A stretch of DNA of 64,000 bases from Syngnathus acus (Eukaryota; Chordata; Actinopteri; Syngnathiformes; Syngnathidae). Both the position numbers and the translations under genes were made by a program. The notes below the pieces were generated by a model that ran no database searches, was not told where the DNA came from, and saw nothing but the letters and a program-made list of their open reading frames with translations. Within the stretch, counting starts at the first letter, position 1. Each line of letters starts with the position of its first letter. The stretch spans positions 2,970,501-3,034,500 of the forward strand of contig NC_051101.1 in the NCBI RefSeq assembly GCF_901709675.1, given 5' to 3'. This document shows, one piece after another, positions 12,112 through 25,500 of the stretch.

Positions 12112-15100
12112 TCAACAGCCGTGCGACGAATACCGGCGAGTTGTTTTGGGGCATTGCAAGGTTGTGGGACAAAGATGAGATTTGGCACAAACGGCTGTGA
12201 CGAGGAAGGACGGCTCGAGAGGCATCAAGTGGTGATAGCGGTCAGCGTCACAGTTGACCTGCGGGAGGAGGACACGTCTGAGTTGGTTGCGGCATAAGAA
12301 TGATTTAAATGCTCGCACAGACTCTCAAGTACCTGAGAGAACGCCACAAAAAACAGACGCGTGGTGGAGAATCCCGAGATGGACGTGTCTGCCGGCTGCT
12401 TCTTCAAACTCTTCTGATATGCCTGTCGAAGAAAAGCCGCTGTTATTCTCTTACAGCCGCGCGGTGGAAAAAACTCAGATTCCGGACCTCCAGTGCGATC
12501 TGCAGTGCCGAAAACTGCAGCCACACTTCCTGCTGCTGTGCCGTGGGAAGCGGAGGTGCCTCGCTCTCATTGTTGGTCACCGAGCGGTAGCGGGACCACA
12601 CGCACTGGCCCACATCGCGCACCGTCACGCTCTGCGAGTAAACTACGAAACGACGACATCAACGCAGGGTTGATATTTGCACGCAAAGTTTTCTTACTGT
12701 CAGGGAGAAGTACGTGAAGGAGGTCTTTGGCCAGAAGGAATCCCAACACGCCGTAATTCATAGCTCTGTTCAATGAAAGAGAGAATTACACGATTGTTTC
12801 CCAAAAATAGATCAACATAATTGTGCAAAAGCTCACCTCGGGTATGTGGGATGGAAGAGAGGAGGGATAAAAATTCCCATGGGAACGCTCAGCTCATTGC
12901 CAAGAAGAGACGGCGTGACAGACAGACTTGAAAGAAAAGAAAAAATCAATTAAGCTTTGTACGAATGCGCATTGCATGGAATATAAGTGAGACACGTACA
13001 TATCGGCGCTGATCCAGTCATCATGCAAGAGTTTGCTACGCCGCTTTTGCAACAAGGACAGCAGCTGCAGGTAGTTGGAGAAGAAGCTGTCGAGGCTGAC
13101 GGACACCTGGAATTGCACAAGAGCAGAGTCGGTAACCAGCCTCATCTTTTTGAGCGCTGACAAGGAATTTTGAGTCACAAGGAAGGACCAAAAAATAAAT
13201 AAAAACAAATACATTCCTATACAATACAGTAATCCCTCGTTTATCGCGGATAATTGGTTCCAAAAAGCACCTGCGATAAGTGAAATCCGCGAAGTACGGT
13301 CACCAACAAGGGCAGGCTAACGAGTTAGCGGAAAGATGCTAATTCGCGATCGTGCCAACATGCGAAAACGGACTTCTAAAGGAATGTAAACGAACATTTG
13401 GAGCAATACTACATTGTCCTAAAGATTAGACACGTTTCCTCAATTTAGACGTTTTATTTTTACTTTTAAATGTTTTTTTAATTTGGAAAAAAAAATCCGC
13501 GATGTGGTGAAGCCACGATAAACGAAACGCAAAGTATCAGCGAGGGATCACTGTAATGAGGTCCTGCCTGAACCAAGAAGTGGCATGCTAATATGCTAAC
13601 GGACAATCGTAAACACTCAATGTCAATTCGACTGTTTTCATCAGGGTGCACATTCAAACCCACCCCCTTCCAAAAAATGATCGTATCAATACATCTTTTT
13701 AATCGTCCATCTGAAAATATCACATTGTTCTCTGGTCCATGTCGAAGGGCTAAACTGAAAAGTTATGAACAACATTAAACATAAGATGAATCCGTGTAAG
13801 AATCGTGTTTACGCATTCCAGGGAGGGAGCAGTCTATTTTGGGAATTCATTTACCTCAGAATAAAGCAGGTCAAGCTCAGCCTCACTTGATTTTTCTGTT
13901 GTAGTCCCAATTTTTGGAGTTACAGACTGACCCTGAAGGCAGAGAAGCCATTATTTGTAGCCACTGTGAGGTTCAATGGCAAACTTGTGCTCTTCATCAC
14001 CTTTCTCATAACAAACTGGAGAGTCTTCTGATTGTGCCACTTGAGTTTGTAAAGTTGGGACTTGAAGGAGGACAGGATATTTTCAACAAGCTCTTCCGCC
14101 TGCCCGACAACAAAGACGTTGGGTGGAAATATATCACGTTAATGCGCTCGCGACGTCTCCTCACCTCCCCGCCAGCGATGTTAATTCCGAGCAGATGTGC
14201 CAGAACCCCATCGAAGCCTCGCTCGGTTTCCAGCACGCAGCGTTTCCAGCGAGGGGCCGCGGTGAAGCCTTCACTCAGAGGCTTAGAGTCAAGATCGCCT
14301 TGCCTCACCCCTACGTGGCCCAGAACCACTGAAAAATTATTTGCCGTTTCCGAGAATCTGGAGTCCAGGGCGGGCAGCAGGGTGTGGAGCAAGTTGAGCA
14401 GCATGAAGGTGTGGAGGGGGCCACTGGGCAAAACGACAGCGGGTCCTGAGACTAAGCGGGGAAAGCGCGAAAGGGAAGGTGCCGGATGGGGCACTTACAG
14501 TACCTGGGGCTCAGCTCATGACCACTCATCCATTTGCCGATGATGTGGGACATCTGCACCACATAAGGCAAGTTGTGCAGGAGGACTCGCTCGTCTTCCG
14601 TGAGCGGCGGGGAATGGAACGCGGCCTGCAGGCAACCCAGCCAGTCCACAGCCGGTGCCATGCTCTGTGGACCGACATGGGATGAGATGAATTTGACAGA
14701 GCAGGAAGCCATTGCAATAAATACAGGGGGCAGAGTTATGTTCCTGGGCGATCTCCACAACCCCAATTTGTTCTGTGGATCACTGTTTTATATTTATAGT
14801 TGCACGAAATGAGGCGGGATGACAAAACACTTCCAGGAAATAAACACCAACAAAAAAATGAAGTGACATTGTCATTGATATTTTATTTTGTTGACTAAAC
14901 TGTCTTTTTAGTCGTAGCTATTTATTAGCTTTCTGTCATTTTACTGTCAAAACAAGTCAATTACAACACTTTGTATGTATGGTATGGGCCTTTACTTGCC
15001 CATTTTTGCTCCCCACTCGATGCTCCAAAGCCAAAAAAAAACAAAAACGTCCAGTATAAGGAATTCAAAGGGTCACCTGCAGCTCCTTGATGGTCAAGCG

Positions 15101-17217
15101 CTGAGAGAGCTGCCCTTTAGCCTTGCGATGGCTCAGAGGCGCCATGGCAACAGCGAGCTCGGAAGACAGCGAAACGAAGGCGCCGACGTGGATCATGCTG
15201 CTGCTGTCCGGCGGGGATCCCAGCAGCGCCAGGTACCGACTGCACGAAGCCAAGAAAGGATGCAGCGTCTAAGCGAGCAAGAGTGCGTAAGTACAACGAC
15301 ACAGAGACACGCCGGCGGAACATTTTACCAACCTCCCTTATAACTTGAGACTTTTCTTTCTCGCTGATCCATTCGATCGGGATCAACAGGTCGGGCTGAT
15401 CGATCTGCAGGCAGAGCGAAGGCCTCAACGTCGTGTGGCATGTTGGAGAAACGTGAATACAGAAGACTGACCTGTATGTATCGTTTGGTGGTCTCGCCGG
15501 ACGTGTCGTTGGGGTCTTTGTCCACGTAGGCGTTGAAGAAGGGGAAGGTGGCGTAGTCGCGCATCAGCACGCTGAGGGTGGAGTTGAAGTCAGTCTGATT
15601 CCACTGGCCCGACACGGACCAACCTCCAAGCTGCGGTGTGACAACACGTGGCAATATGAACAAGATGTGTCCCAGTACCTTTGTCCGTTTTGCATTGACT
15701 CACTTTGTGGATGAGCGCGAGGAAAGGCTCCTCTCCAGCGATATCCAAGGATTTGGTGTCCAAGCAGGTGCGATAAAAAGCTTTTGCTTTCTGCACAGCT
15801 GAACTCGCGAGGCTGTCATTTGATTCTAGAAAAAGTGAAAACATTTTTTTTTATTGGTTCTCATGTTTGAATGGTCAAAAATGGGTCAAGACTCCCTTGC
15901 CTAAAATCTCCCTGAGATACTGCAGCAGCTCAGTTTTTCTGTCCAGCGTCCTCTTTTCTTTTACGTCTCTTCTGGATTTTTCTCTCTGGTGTCCTTGGGC
16001 TTTGGATGAAGATCCGTCGGGTCCGCATGAGAAGAGGAAGTAGTCGCAGGGGTGTGTGAAAGGGTCCGCTGACATAGAGAGATGAACCGAGGCCCTCTGA
16101 CAGGCTGGGGAGTTGCAAGGGCTTGCTACAAGGAACGAGGAGACAAATTAGAACTCCGAACAATATCTGCATTTAAGGCGTTTCGTGTGCGTTTGGGCCC
16201 ACCGAGAACTTCCTGCTTCCAGTTCCCGCCACGAAGAGAGTGATGTATGTAGTAAACCATCCCAAGTAAAACGACGCACAAACAGAAGGCCAAAACCAAG
16301 GCCCAGAGTGAACACCTGCATTTTATCCACCCCGGTTTAGTTCGTTCAGCGGCTCGCTGGTCCTCGAGGTCTGACTCTCGTGGCAGGGTTGACTTCGGAA
16401 GCTCCGTCTCGATTTGTTGCTGGGCCTCGGCGGGGTCTTGGGTAGACAGTTTCAGCTGAAACAAAGATTGGTTGGGAAGGAGGTCGTTGTTTATGAAACA
16501 AGGCAAACCCTGATTAACGACGATGATGCTAGCAGGGTATTTATATCTTTCATGTTCATTTTAATACTATGGTACGATTACATGTGACCAACAGACTCTT
16601 AAAAGACAACATGGTTGACAAAGCACAATATATCTTGATTGTTTTGGTCATTTTCAAGAAAACCATGGGAAAATTACCGAGATATCAGGTCTCACTATTT
16701 TTTGTCATCATGATTATATTTGTCTAAACAAATTTCTCCAGAGTTTGATAATCTGTCAACAGCAGCAGACAGATGAAAGTCCTCTCATAATTGTCCAATG
16801 GAAGTCTAGTTGCTAAAAATGTGATTAACAATTAGTCGAAGTCAAGCTTTAGAAGAAAGGCGTAAAGTTGACGCTTTGATTAACTGACTGAACCCGACAG
16901 AATCTGTCTTGACCGTGGAACAGCATCAGAGACAGTTTACTTAAGAACAATTTCCTTCTTAAGGGAGCTGGAATGAATATTTGGCTTCTTTTGGTATAAA
17001 CAAAATTATAAAAGAATAAAATAAAATCAAAAGTAGCAGTACCAGAGCCAAGTCATTTCCTGATACTGTGACTTGAGTTTACAAATGTAAAGACACAAAA
17101 TAAACACAAAACAAAAAAGGTTTTCTGTCCTACCTGAGGCCCTTTTGGAGTTTCACTCATTCTTAACATTTGGTTGCCTTTCTGCGTTTCTTCGGCGGCG
17201 TTGACCATCTTTAACAT
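12112..17217 (-). CDS. kel: Kell-like M13 family membrane glycoprotein with degenerate zinc site
   Basis: Type II membrane member of the neprilysin/ECE (M13) family. Seventeen exons: 17217-17134, 16455-16203, 16125-15901, 15825-15704, 15630-15472, 15404-15333, 15268-15077, 14664-14499, 14451-14165, 14099-14001, 13932-13855, 13106-13000, 12926-12837, 12765-12698, 12642-12488, 12422-12333, 12258-12112. They total 2394 nt, 797 residues (human 732). A signal anchor, LWALVLAFCLCVVLLGMVYY, lies near residue 78. Kell orthology rests on MAPAVDWLGCLQAAF, FYRTCLDT, LGGWSVSGQWNQTDFN and PPLFHPTYPRAMNYG. The catalytic HExxH position reads KDLLH (658-662), the downstream ENxxD motif is missing and the protein ends ...SHGC without the family's terminal Trp, so peptidase activity is unlikely. 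Intron 3 uses a GC donor. The exact ATG is uncertain (17217 or 17208). A third in-frame ATG lies further downstream. Confidence 0.9.
13227..13553. mobile_element. Pogo/Tigger-like MITE in a kel intron
   Basis: Non-autonomous DNA transposon of 327 bases. Left end CAGTAATCCCTCG and, inverted, right end CAGTGATCCCTCG match at 12 of 13 bases. TA dinucleotides flank both ends (13225-13226 and 13554-13555), as for TA-inserting pogo/Tc1-type elements. Internal words such as TTATCGCGG and ATCCGCGA are also partly inverted. It has no coding capacity. It lies between exons 13932-13855 and 13106-13000 of kel. Confidence 0.75.
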
Positions 17218-18935
17218 GTTGTGTAAGTGTTTGAGCTTGAGCCGTCCCCCTCACCTCCTCCGTCATCTCAACTCAGCCGTCATCTGCTCTTATCAGTCAG
17301 GTCATTCTTCTTGCCAGACTGATAAAAAAAAAAAACTCTCCTGCACATATACACTGCAGATGGTATTTTTAATTTGTGTTCAGGTACTTTCAGGGTATGC
17401 TGGAGACGATTAAATGCCGATGAACAAGGTTGCAATCTGCAACATTGCATTTTCCTGCCATGTTTAGATCACAAGTCTGACAACAACAGTGAACAGATAA
17501 ATTCACAGCAATTGACTTTTGATTATTGTTACGCTGCAATGGAGAAGTGCGAACAAATTATAGAACGTAAACATTCCAAAATGTGCACACACGCTGTCGT
17601 CATAATCAGCGTAACACACGGCTGGTGGCGACTGATAGAGAGGTTTGGGGTCGGGGTGTCACGTTTTGCGCACATCACGTGTCACAAAACACTTGCACAC
17701 GGGTACCTAATGAAATGAAAAAAATCAAAAACATCCAACATTTTATTCATTTATTTTTAGAATGGGCTGGGGGGGGTAAATGTATTTATTTAGACACATA
17801 CATTCACACATACCAAACGGTTGATATAAAAAAGGTATACAAAAAGGAAAAGGCAACATGACAGCGGATAAATGCAGGCATCGTCCTAAGTATTTGCGCA
17901 CGCAAAGGCATTTAAAGCTGTTGCCTGTAAAATAACACTTGAGGAATACACCTACAGTACATGCATGCAAGGCTGAGTCACTATACTCCGATAAATTGTG
18001 ATGGTTCAAACCCGGCGTCCATTCAAAGAGGCAAGGAGTGAAGGCACAATGCCATGATAGGAGTGAGGACATATGTATTAAAAAAAAAAATCTAAAAATA
18101 ATACCCATGTTGAAGAGGTGAATAATGGAAGATAATGAAAGTGTTTACATGAACCTCAAGACGAGCTCAAGGTCAATTTACAGGGCTCAAAAATGAGTAA
18201 TGATGGCAAACAAATTATACCAAACAATTAAAACAGCTTCTAAATATTTGGTCACTATGCTCAAACATGATACCTTAAAAGTCTTTACAATGAAGTTTAA
18301 AAAAAAAAAAAAAAAAAAAAAAAGGTCCATATATTATAATATTAGGTAAAGCAAATAGGTTCTAATGCGATGCGACAGAACAACGGCGCCTACCATTATG
18401 TGCTTGAGCTCACGAGTCAAAGTGACACGAAACATAAAAACATTTCTCAGGTCCTGTTCGGAGGCAGGCTGGTGACACCTCTAGCTACATGAGATCCCCG
18501 CAACGGAATCTGTGCTGGTAAAGCTTTGCTGGGCTCACAGCATGCGTTTAACGCTGAACTAGCTTGAATTAAGTGTTATTATTTGCTCAAGTCCTCTCAG
18601 CCAGAGTAAAGTGGAAAGAGATTCTACTGTACGCGAACCTTAGAGGCCACGGACTGCGGTCTGTGCAAGATAACGCGGAGCATCGTTAGCATAAACATAC
18701 TTAACCTACAGGGAGAGACGTGTGGCGGTGCAGAACATTACCTCTGCACTAAAGTGGATCGAACAAAGACGAGAGCGCGCGGCGTGGCACGGCATGCAAA
18801 ACGCACCCTGGTTTCACGCGGGACATTCACACGGAACACTGAAGCAAAGCCCTGTGTTGCGAACCGGAGGGAACCTGTGCTTTTGGATTTGGGTTTAGAA
18901 TCGAGCGGAAAAGGGGGGGGGGGTCACTGAGTCGT
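17218..18935. other. kel upstream region and zyx 3' untranslated region
   Basis: Space between the kel start and the zyx stop, both on the minus strand. A 25-base A run lies at 18299-18323. The part next to zyx is CpG-richer and G-rich (run of ten G near 18913). Probably mostly zyx 3' UTR plus kel promoter. No other gene is supported. Confidence 0.5.
18299..18323. repeat. 25-base poly-A run
   Basis: Uninterrupted A run in the presumed zyx 3' UTR region; length may be uncertain in assemblies. Confidence 0.9.
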
Positions 18936-21900
18936 CTAATTGGCTCGCTTGGCGTGGCACTTCATACACAAGATACGACCGTCCAGCGGGTAGCAGCCAT
19001 TCTCGTCCGCTTCTATGGAGAGAGGGCGAGCGCAGTCCTGGAGAACACAACAGAACAGAATCCAGAGTTAACTTTATTTTCCATCTTTTACGAAGTTATC
19101 TGAAGTTAAAAAGATTAAATTTAAAAAAAAAAAAGTGTGTGGAACATCGAGTCAAATTTGTTCGAGCGTTTAATGTTGGTGAAAGGAACAGTCCATTTTC
19201 AAATTAAGAGCAAATTAATTGGACCGTCAATCAATCCTGCCCATCTTACTTCGCAGCGGTAGCACTTGAGATGAAAGTTCTTGTCAAGAGCGACGACTCT
19301 GACTGTCTCCTCGCTGCCTGGCGATGGAATAATGGGCTCATTGCAGCTGACGCACAGTGGGGAGAACCGCCTGCAATCCAATCACATCAATGACATTTAC
19401 GCATCTTGATTATCGAAATTTATGGAAATGTTTTGCATGGCTCATTTAATTTGATCATCAAGTATGAGAATAGCAGGAAGTTGCACCTGTGGTAATCCTG
19501 GACACAGTAAGGGTTGTTGTTGTCGTCGGTGATGAAGGGCGCCCCCTCCAGTATGCACGAGCAGGTGCTGCAGCGGAAACAGTGCGAATGGAAACACTGG
19601 CCGACGGCTTTCAGCACACGGTCCGTGATCCTCTCCCCGCATCGGGAACACACGGCCAGGGAATTCTGAGGAGGAGAACAGAGTTATTGCGAAGGGTTCC
19701 AATCATCTGACGTGGTCTACTCACCATGTAGCATTCCTCGCACTCGGGCGCGCCGTCCCTGTCGTAGAACTGCATGCCCTGCAGGGGGCGGCGGCATGTA
19801 ACGCAACAGAAGCAGTTGGAGTGGAAAAGTTTCTCCATGGCTCGTACGGCCGGCTGAGTGCGGGACAGCGCCTCGCCGCACTTGCCGCAAACGTCTGAAA
19901 TGAGGCAAAGGTTACTTCAGAGAAATATTTGTTGTGTCCTGAAGTTTGCTACAGATGCTTGAGGGCTGACCGGTCAGAGGGGCGGGGCCGACCGGTGGGT
20001 GATTGTCCATGTTTTTGATGAAGTCCTTGGTCATTTTCTCAAGTTCCTCCACTTCCCTCATGTTGAGTGGCACCCCTCCACCTTTGATTGACACTGGACC
20101 TGGCGGTGATGATGGCTGCCAACACAGAAGCAATTATAGACCATCATATATTGAGTTCAACAGAAACTTTCAACAGTTTTAGTTGACTCTTGTGTAACAC
20201 TAGTTTTGCACACACATTGAGCATACCGTGGCTGCAGGAGGAGATTTCATTGGCTGATTGAAGGAGGAGGCCGAAGGGGATGCCATGGTCTTAGTTTGGG
20301 GAGCAGGCACGGCAGCGGGCGGGTTTTGGTTCTGACTGACAAACTGGGGACTCTTTGTGTGATTGGCGGTCATATTGTTCGGCGGAGCAGCAGGTGCAGG
20401 CGGAGATACTGGAACTGGGGGGAAAGTGCCGGTGACCTTTGCAGGAGTGGTTTTCTGCAGCCCGTTGCCTGAATACGGAGACTGGTTCAGGTTCTGGTTG
20501 AGCTTCTTCGCCAGTGACGAAGACGAAGTGGTTATTTTTGCTCCAAATGGGGACTTGGCCACCGGTGGCGGCGGCGAGTTGTGGTTGGCCTGCCGGTTCG
20601 TCCGGGCTTTCAGTTCCTCAGCCCAGGGAGCGGGAGGGGGGCGGTCTCCCATCTCAGGAGGGGGGAGGAAAGAGAGGGATGGCTTGGGGGCTGTTGGTGG
20701 GGGGCCGACTGGTTTGGGTGACGGTCCAGTAGAGTACTGATTTGGCAACTACAAGAAAAAAAAAAACATTCACATAAGAGCTTCCAGTTCATTGAAGCGG
20801 CAAAACTATTTCAAGTCCCTACAAAGTCAAATTTGACACAACACTGACTTAAATTAATGAACAGACGCCATTGATTACTTTATACAAAACAAAACAAAAA
20901 ATCCCCAGGGGAAGGTCATATAAGGCACAGCGACGCGACGCCAGCTTTGCATGAAACACTTTGATAAAGCAAACAGCGCACTTGATGTTTGGGGCTTATC
21001 GACGGGGCTTCAGCTTTCGGACATTTATTTTGTAGATTTGGAGCAAACATTATTCTGCATCTCCCGCTTGGACTAAACACACTCCATTTATGGACCTCTC
21101 TCTGGGTCTCTGGCAGCACATTCTGGCTCTGTCGCACTCTCATGCTCCACTCAGTATGAGTCTTTTTTTTTTTTTTTCCTGTTTTTGCCAACCCAATGTG
21201 CTGCGTATGCACTTCACTTATCATTGAGCTTTCCACCTGAACTGAGACTCATAAAACCCGACCTGGCATAACTCCAAATTATTTCCACCCACCGGCCATC
21301 CTTTGTTTTGTTTCCTTCCTCTCTCCGACTCTCTTTTTTCCCCATCTCATCGTTAGTATCCGCGTTTGTAACGTCACCTCGGCTTTCGTACCTTTGGGTT
21401 GAAGGGCCCCTGCGTCTCCATTTCTGAGAGCATGTTCGTAAGGGAGTCGATCTGCCTATCGAGACTTGATTGCTTCACTATGGTTTTCTGTTCGAGAAAG
21501 ACGGTGGTGGTGGTGGGGGCGACAAAAAAACACACACAGAGCATTAATAGACATGAAAAGGTCTACGATAATACAGACTAAAAATTTCCATCATCCGTCA
21601 CAATTAAGCAGAATTAAGATGATTACCCAATAGCCTTATCATCAAAGTTTTGGTCGAGGGGTCCATCCGGACTTACCTGAAGGTGCCCAACAGTGGGGGC
21701 GGGTGGTGGAGGGGGAGGAGGGGGGGCGGGAACGCTCGCCAAACAGGCGGTCTCGTCAGGGGCGGCCGGTAGGGGCAGGTCTTCCGCTACAGGTGGCGGA
21801 GCCGGAAAAGCCGGCGGGGGGGCGTCGGAGGCGAGAGGTGTGATCTGGAATTCGGGGGGCGGGGCCGGCAAGTCGTCATCCATGGGAGGAGGAGGGGGAG

Positions 21901-22498
21901 GGGGCGGGAAATCTGAGGGCGACACGGAGGGTTCAATTTGAATCATGTATTACAACCGCCAAGGTCGAGGAGGCAATCATGTGACATCACTCTGCTGACG
22001 CCCATTTTGGCGGTTACGGTTCAAGGCTGATTATAATTTCATCTCCTCTTAAATTCAACTGTCAGATAACCTGAGAGAAGATGGCTCACGACACCATCAC
22101 CTTCTTACAATCTGCCGATGATCCTTTTTTTAGTCTTTTCGACTTCTAAAGGCGAGTTGCCTAAAGGCGAGTTGCGGCACTTTGTACACGCACTCAGGCG
22201 CCTTCTTGATCTTGAGTTACGATCTCTCCTGATTGGCTCAGATGACCCAAAAGTCATAAACGAGGTCTTAAATACCATCACAGAGCGATGGGGGCGGCGG
22301 GGGCATGTCTCCCACACGTCCGATCATGCCCATGCCCACAGGCGTTGGCGACGGCCCGGAGGGTGGCGTTATGCTCTTGGGCCGCGGCGGGGCTACCGAA
22401 GCAAACTTCTTTGGCTGGTTATAGAAGGACGGCGTGGTGACTTTGAAGTTGAGGGAGGACGTCACCATGACTGGCTTGCTGCTGCTGGAGCTCTCCAT
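18936..22498 (-). CDS. zyx: Zyxin, focal-adhesion LIM protein, complete
   Basis: Actin-associated adaptor at focal adhesions that recruits Ena/VASP proteins and shuttles to the nucleus. Nine coding exons: 22498-22276, 21912-21677, 21487-21392, 20748-20227, 20115-19971, 19894-19725, 19665-19487, 19370-19250, 19037-18936; 1794 nt, 597 residues (human 572). The N-terminus has the alpha-actinin-binding [17 protein letters not shown] and [11 protein letters not shown]. One Ena/VASP-type [10 protein letters not shown] motif follows, then an LD/NES-like segment ([16 protein letters not shown]) and a long Pro/Ser/Asn linker. [15 protein letters not shown] precedes three LIM domains, near residues 408-465, 467-526 and 528-590. 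LIM3 contains [15 protein letters not shown] and [14 protein letters not shown]. The ATG is the first after a CAG acceptor (22515-22514), so a leader exon lies upstream. Confidence 0.96.
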
Positions 22499-22513
22499 CG
22501 TCTACCAATTGAC

Positions 22514-25500
22514 CTGACGGCACAGAAATGAATAAAATCAGATAGCTTGAGGCTAACAAACAACAGAAAATGCCATAGACAGGCTAACAAAACTAGCATC
22601 AAATGTTGAACTGTGGAGATGAAGTCCCCTTATTATGTGGATTAGATCCTGATTTAGTGAAACATCCACATAAAAGGAACCGCATCCTAATTGTGTTTCA
22701 GCTTCTATGAATACAAGCGCGTTGGCAAACGGACAGCGACAGAAAATGAACGAGTCCATTAGCGCTGGACCGTGTACACAGAGCAGATGTGGCTCGCACA
22801 CACCACAGCAACAGTTTAGCATATTTGTCACATAGTTGTTTATGGTGACATCAATCACGGTTCCGGTTGGGTCACGGGTGTAGTAGAGCTAGCATGACCA
22901 CGCGAGCTGCGTCAAGAAAAGCGGGTCACCTCACACATGCTTGAAGTTCAACAAACGTTGAACTTGCTGCTGTGTCTTTGCGGAGATTCCGCACGATGTT
23001 GCAGCATTTTTCAAATCTCAGACATGACCTTTAGTCAAAAGGACGGCTGTTCCACTCTTACGCAAATAAAGCCATTTCGTTATGCACAATACCAGTCAGG
23101 CGGGCCTCTAATGAATGCTCGCTTTCAATCACTGTTGTCAGGTGATGATGAGCTGACACACTGTTCCTCATTTTGGTATTCTGCTGCACTGCAATGTCCT
23201 GAACCTGAAGAATACCAGGAACAACTTTGCTGATGTCGTTTGCATTTTTTTTGTCAGGTAACAAGCTCCGCTTCAAGTTCTGACAAGACAAACGCTCGAC
23301 GAGTATTGCTTAACGACTTTGCCTGATGTTAAAGCCAAAGCACCCTTACGTGGGATCTCTCTAATATTAATTCTTAATGTATCATCCTTGATGAATTTGC
23401 CAGAGTCCAGCGCCATTAGTACCCTCAATAATTCACGTCAATTAACAGCCCTAACAGGTTGCATCTGTTCCTCGATCCTACCGGAGGGGGTTTAGCGCGG
23501 TGACAACCTCGATCGGTCTTGAAACGTGATCCCCGAGATGTGAGCGGGAGCTTTTGCGGTGGGGAGAAATGTTGCATTACAGCACGATGACATCACCTTC
23601 TGAGCTGTTTTGAAAGCGACGACCCTCCATCTGTGCTGACTTAAGCTTTGCAATACCCAAATGAGGAACTTTTTGGCTATGGCTAATCTCATCCATATTA
23701 TTTTTACACGTTCCTCATCCTGCACTTCCTTGAAGCGAAAGACGTCACTTGTGGCACGATACTACCGTTTCCCCTTTCCAGATGCAACGTAAGAGAGCAT
23801 TACACAACCGCAGAACTGTCGCCCAAATTGTATGCTATTAACTACTCGAGTAAAGCATACCTTCGACATGACCGAATGGATTGGTACTGTACACGAGACG
23901 AGGGTTCATACTTCAAACTGTGTAAAATTTCCAATCTAAGTGGCCGCCATGATTGTTAACGCGTGTGTTTTTCATATAATCTCTCTATTGTTGTGACTTA
24001 AATAGCACAAGGCCATTTGTTGGGAAAGTGTGTCTAGGTCACTAATGCGGGGAGAAACCAGCAATCTTACAGGTCACTAGACATCCATTCAGCACCCCCG
24101 CTGTGTTTCACCTCTGATCACACAGAGATGAATAATTAAACCAACGCGCAAGCAAACAGCCTTGTTCCCGATGCGCTATCGGGGCAAAGGCTCTTGGTAG
24201 ACAAAACAGAAAAATGCACACCCCGTTCGTCAAGGCTACAATCAAAAGAAGAATTCCTCAACCATTCCAACATCATCTCCACTTTTTCTTTTGCCTCACA
24301 TATATGGTCAGGATTCACACATCATCCTCTCAGAGAGAAGCTGCCGCAATGAGCTCAAGCAAAACCACTAATGGTTCCTTGGTTTTGTTTGTTAGCAACG
24401 ACGCCTTGGCTCGGTGCTCTCGCTTCCATTTGAGAACAATGGCGTACATGTGATTGCTTGATTATTTTGCAGTGAGTGGAAGTACAGTAAACCCTCACAG
24501 ATTTGCCATTATCATCTTCTGTTTCTTAAGAATATGAGTAAAGCTTTTTCCCCCCCCCCCCCACTCATTTTAAGGCGTAGTAGGCATAAGGAAAAACCCT
24601 ATTGGGAAAAGCCCTCAACGTAACATTTCCTTCTGGGCTAAGCTTAGCTCCTCCCCTCAGTTGATTAGCATTACATCAACATACTTCATTGACACCAATT
24701 ATTACTTTCCAGTATAGCCAGTACTTTGGTATCTTGTGACATCTTAGTGCTTAACAAAGACTATAAAAACAGTGAATATGTGCCGTTAATAGCTAATTTC
24801 AGTCGACAGGTTCCACAGAAAATAAATTCAACCGGAATTGTCCAATTAGAATGCTCTGACGTCATCTCCTACAATGTTTCCTGGCCCAAGGGTTTGCATG
24901 CTCTACAAAGTTTCGTATTTGTAGTCCAATCCACATTTTGCCCTAATTAACACCACAATGTCCATTGCTGAATGTTTAGAGAGAACACCAGGGCAACCAC
25001 ATGGCTTAGGTAACAGGCTACATCATCTTGCATTGATTATTTTTGCATTATTTTGAGCACATACTATTGCAATTCAAAGCTACAATTGGCTAACAATGTC
25101 GCGTGGCAAGCAGGAACACTAGCTAAGCTAGGTCAGGTGCCATTTAAAGCTAGATTCCCCCAATTTAAGAGGGTTCAGATGAAGCGTGATCAATTTAAAT
25201 TCGTCGGTATTCGAAGCTGGCTACGGTGCACTCAAATCGGTGCTCGCCTGACAGTTCGATCCAAGCGGTCGTCACTCACCTGCCTGCGCCGGCGGCTTCC
25301 ACGCAATCTTGGTTGGGCTGTCACTCACGTTAGCTTAGCTGAGCAGACCACCAGCACGCCCACTAACAGTCGAGCTAGTCTAGACCGAGCTGGCGAAAAA
25401 GGGACTCCGGTTGAACAATCGTTGAAATGTTTGAATTAAACCAAAGCTTAAAAGCAGCGTGGCTAACGCGCTAAGGTAACAGAATCAACGTGAGACTTTT

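Noticed and set aside
13855-14099. Apparent frameshift in kel, since a direct read-through meets a stop
   Set aside because: An intron with donor GTGATG (after 14001) and acceptor CTTCAG (before 13932) joins both parts in phase and restores alignment with human Kell.
14445-14500. In-frame TGA when kel exon 14664-14499 is joined to the CAG acceptor at 14447-14446
   Set aside because: The upstream TAG acceptor (exon start 14451) keeps the frame and has the better pyrimidine tract.
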